Shown here in pieces: positions 61,937-64,000 of a DNA stretch of 64,000 nt (its first letter is position 1; each line of letters starts with the position of its first letter). Below the pieces are notes generated by a model. That model did not search any database, was not told where the DNA came from, and saw only the letters and a program-made list of their open reading frames with translations. Position numbers and translations under genes: made by a program. Origin of the DNA: Amycolatopsis vancoresmycina (GTDB lineage: Bacteria > Actinomycetota > Actinomycetes > Mycobacteriales > Pseudonocardiaceae); NCBI RefSeq assembly GCF_000716785.1, contig NZ_JNYY01000016.1, positions 124,001 through 188,000 of the forward strand, in the 5' to 3' direction.

Positions 61937-63574
61937 ATGAGCAGCCAGGAACAGCAGGCCCTCGACGCGCTCTACGACGTCGACAACGTGCTCACGATCG
62001 ATATCGTGCTGCCGCAGGCGGACTGGGACGCCGTGCGGGGCGAGCAGCCCGCCGGCGGGGTGTGCAACTTCGACTGGGCCGGCGGAAGCCGTTACACCTG
62101 GCGGAAGGCGACGTCGGTCGAGATCTCCGGGACGAAGTTCCCGGCGCGGACCTCGTTTCCCGACGTCGGGATCAAGAAGAAGTCGTTCTGCGGTTCGATC
62201 GACAGCGACAAACCCTGCCTGCACATCGACTTCGGCAAGTTCCTCGACGCGAACAAGGGGCCCGTCCAGCAGCTGATCGGTTCGCGGTACCTGACGCTCA
62301 ACAACTCCGTGCAGGACCTCTCCTATCTGCGGCAGCTGCTCGGGTACAAACTGTTCGAGCTCGCCGGTCTCCCCCATTCCCGCGCCAACTACGCGCGCGT
62401 GCTCGTGAACGGCACGCCGATCGGGCAGGGCGTGGCCCGGGTCAACAGCCCCGGTGTCTTCGTGAACGTCGAACCGATCATGCCCCGGTACATCGAACGC
62501 AACTTCGGGGACCACAAGGGGAACCTGTACGAGATCGAGCACCAGGACGACTTCGTCGACGGCCGGTTCTCCTTCGTCGGCGTGGAACCGCTGTCGAGGT
62601 TCGACGACAAGGCCGACCTGCGGTTCGCCATCGACCACCTCGCCGCGCACGGGCTCGCCGGCGCGGCCGACGTCTTCGACCTCGACCAGTTCACCCGGCT
62701 GTACGCGATGGAGTTCTTCCTCAAGCACTGGGACGGCTATTCCCGGAACACCAACAACACCTACGTCTACAACGACGTGGACGCCGTCGCGCAGCCGGGC
62801 GTGGACGACATCGACTTCAAGCTGATCCCGTGGGGCCTCGACCAGACCCTGCAGCCCGCCCGCCACTTCCGCCTCGACACGGCCGGGCTGCTCGCCAAGC
62901 TGGTGCGCGACGACCCCGGGCGGCGGGCGCAGGTGTTCGACCGGATCCGCGAGTACCGCGAAACCGTGTTCGGCCGCCGGACCCAGCAGGAGGTCCTCAA
63001 GCCGCTGCTCGACCGGATGGCGGCGGTGCTGACCGGGCTCGGCGTCCCGGACGTGCCCGCCCAGCTCACGATCGTGCGCAAGCAGCTGCGGCTGGCCACG
63101 TCCGCCGGCTACCTCTGCGGCGGCCTGCCGGGCGCCGAGGGCGCGTACGTCCGCGACGACGTCACCAACGAATGCATGCACGCCGGCGCCTCCGAGGCGG
63201 TCGCGGACGGCTTCGAGGTCACCCACCGGCTCCGGCCGGCGAACGTCGACGACGCGGACCTGTGGTGCTTCGCCCCTTCCGGCGGCGGTCAGGGCGGCGG
63301 GCAGTCGGTGCGGAGCAAGGCGTCCGGCCGGTTCCTCCACGCGACCGCGACGACGTCGGCCCAGGGTCACCCGCTGCTCGCCACGCAGGCCGCGGACGAC
63401 GCGTTTTCGGTCGTCCCGGCCGACCCCGCCGACGACGAATTCACCTCCGGCGGCCGGTTCACGCTGAAGAACGTCCGCACCGGCCTGAGCGCGGCGTTCG
63501 GCGCGGACCCGACGCCGGCCGGGAAACCCCGCGTGTACCAGGACCCCGCGCCCACGCAGCTGTACTTCACCTGA
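61937..63574 (+). CDS. CotH-kinase-family protein
   Basis: Protein of 545 residues of the CotH family, atypical kinases first known from spore coats. The N-terminal strand NVLTIDIVLPQADWDAVRG, the YLTLNNSVQDLSYLRQLLGYKLFELAGLP block, GNLYEIEHQDDFVDG and FKLIPWGLDQTL are typical. The last ~120 residues (SKASGRFLHATATT to the end) look like a beta-trefoil or fascin-type domain. No signal peptide is evident from the ATG at 61937; an earlier in-frame ATG at 61847 adds no recognisable export signal. Target and activity in an actinomycete are unknown. Confidence 0.8.
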   Translation: MSSQEQQALDALYDVDNVLTIDIVLPQADWDAVRGEQPAGGVCNFDWAGGSRYTWRKATSVEISGTKFPARTSFPDVGIKKKSFCGSIDSDKPCLHIDFGKFLDANKGPVQQLIGSRYLTLNNSVQDLSYLRQLLGYKLFELAGLPHSRANYARVLVNGTPIGQGVARVNSPGVFVNVEPIMPRYIERNFGDHKGNLYEIEHQDDFVDGRFSFVGVEPLSRFDDKADLRFAIDHLAAHGLAGAADVFDLDQFTRLYAMEFFLKHWDGYSRNTNNTYVYNDVDAVAQPGVDDIDFKLIPWGLDQTLQPARHFRLDTAGLLAKLVRDDPGRRAQVFDRIREYRETVFGRRTQQEVLKPLLDRMAAVLTGLGVPDVPAQLTIVRKQLRLATSAGYLCGGLPGAEGAYVRDDVTNECMHAGASEAVADGFEVTHRLRPANVDDADLWCFAPSGGGQGGGQSVRSKASGRFLHATATTSAQGHPLLATQAADDAFSVVPADPADDEFTSGGRFTLKNVRTGLSAAFGADPTPAGKPRVYQDPAPTQLYFT

Positions 63575-64000
63575 TCAGAGCACCGCGTACCCGCCGGCGT
63601 CGTCGACGACGAGGAGCCGCTCCTCGCCGTCGACCGTGAAGGCCGTGACGCCTTCCGGCTTCGCGGTCCGGTGGAAGGCGACGTCGAGCAGCTCGACCCG
63701 GCCGCGGCCGGGGTGCCAGGTGCCGAGCCGGAACGGCGCGTCGCCGTCGCTGGCCGACCGCCCGAGCAGCACCAGCAGGTCCCCGGCCCGCCCGGCACCG
63801 GCCAGGTCGCGGATGCCCCACGGCACGGCCGGGTCCGGCAGCGGCAGCGCGACCACCTCGGGCGCCCCGAGGACGGCGGTCGTCCACCGCGCCGCGCCGA
63901 CGTCGGCCGGGACCCGGACGACGGTGGCTTCGCCGGGCGTGGCCGGCCCGCGCAGGCCGAACAGCAGGGTGCCCGCGTCCCAGGCGAGGCCCTCGACGTT
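63575..64000 (-). CDS. DUF3616-like protein (5' part beyond window)
   Basis: The frame is open from the right edge to the stop at 63575 (142 codons, C-terminal part). The segment NVEGLAWDAGTLLFGLRGP is the most typical piece of the DUF3616 family of beta-propeller-like proteins; WGIRDLAGAG and TAFTVDGEERLLVVDDAGG continue the blade pattern. Function unknown. It is convergent with the CotH-like gene; the two stop codons are adjacent. Confidence 0.7.
   Translation of the reverse strand, partial: NVEGLAWDAGTLLFGLRGPATPGEATVVRVPADVGAARWTTAVLGAPEVVALPLPDPAVPWGIRDLAGAGRAGDLLVLLGRSASDGDAPFRLGTWHPGRGRVELLDVAFHRTAKPEGVTAFTVDGEERLLVVDDAGGYAVL

Overview
The window is very G+C-rich DNA with GTG starts, short or overlapping gene junctions and GC-biased third codon positions. 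Together with the gene families present (SARP, CGNR zinc finger, TAP-like S33 peptidase, AA10 chitin-type monooxygenase, huge NRPS genes) this points to an actinomycete. Pseudonocardiales, and Amycolatopsis in particular, is my best guess; that is inference, since no rRNA or other taxonomic marker lies in the window.

Layout. 1-17.9 kb is a mosaic of ordinary chromosomal genes: a UbiA prenyltransferase cut by the window edge, a divergent SARP regulator, a secreted GH2 beta-galactosidase, an enoyl-CoA hydratase, a RibD-like reductase, a two-gene SDR operon, a lipoprotein, a quinone reductase, an SGNH hydrolase, a nucleotidyltransferase/metallophosphoesterase pair, a stress-type block (STAS, SRPBCC, MerR), an AA10 monooxygenase, an Ala/Lys/Pro-rich membrane protein, a CGNR regulator and an MFS permease with an odd insert. 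17.9-59.5 kb is one long minus-strand operon for a nonribosomal peptide. 59.5-60.4 kb is a gene-free leader region. 60.4-64 kb holds a secreted S33 peptidase, a CotH-kinase-like protein and the 3' part of a DUF3616-like gene.

The main system, read in transcription order (right to left), is: a five-module NRPS (59510-41868), an MbtH-like protein, a stand-alone penicillin-binding-protein-type serine hydrolase, a second five-module NRPS (40042-20354), an MFS exporter and a cytochrome P450. The first NRPS starts with a bare A-T module and the second ends in an epimerization domain with no thioesterase. Every condensation domain type (LCL or DCL) matches the presence or absence of an E domain in the module before it, so the order of the ten modules is internally consistent. 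The free hydrolase carries SxxK, YxN and HxG motifs plus a C-terminal beta-barrel-like domain, as in SurE-type peptide cyclases. The simplest reading is a head-to-tail cyclic decapeptide of configuration L-D-D-D-L-D-L-D-L-D, closed in trans by this enzyme, exported by the MFS protein and possibly oxidised by the P450. By-eye specificity codes give Val at positions 3, 4 and 9 and Thr at 7. Positions 6 and 8 look basic, position 2 may be small, and positions 1, 5 and 10 share one bulky hydrophobic or aromatic code.

Two different long perfect palindromes bracket the hydrolase gene inside the operon. A short palindrome (core CCACWGTGG) recurs ten times across the window, mostly inside coding sequence.
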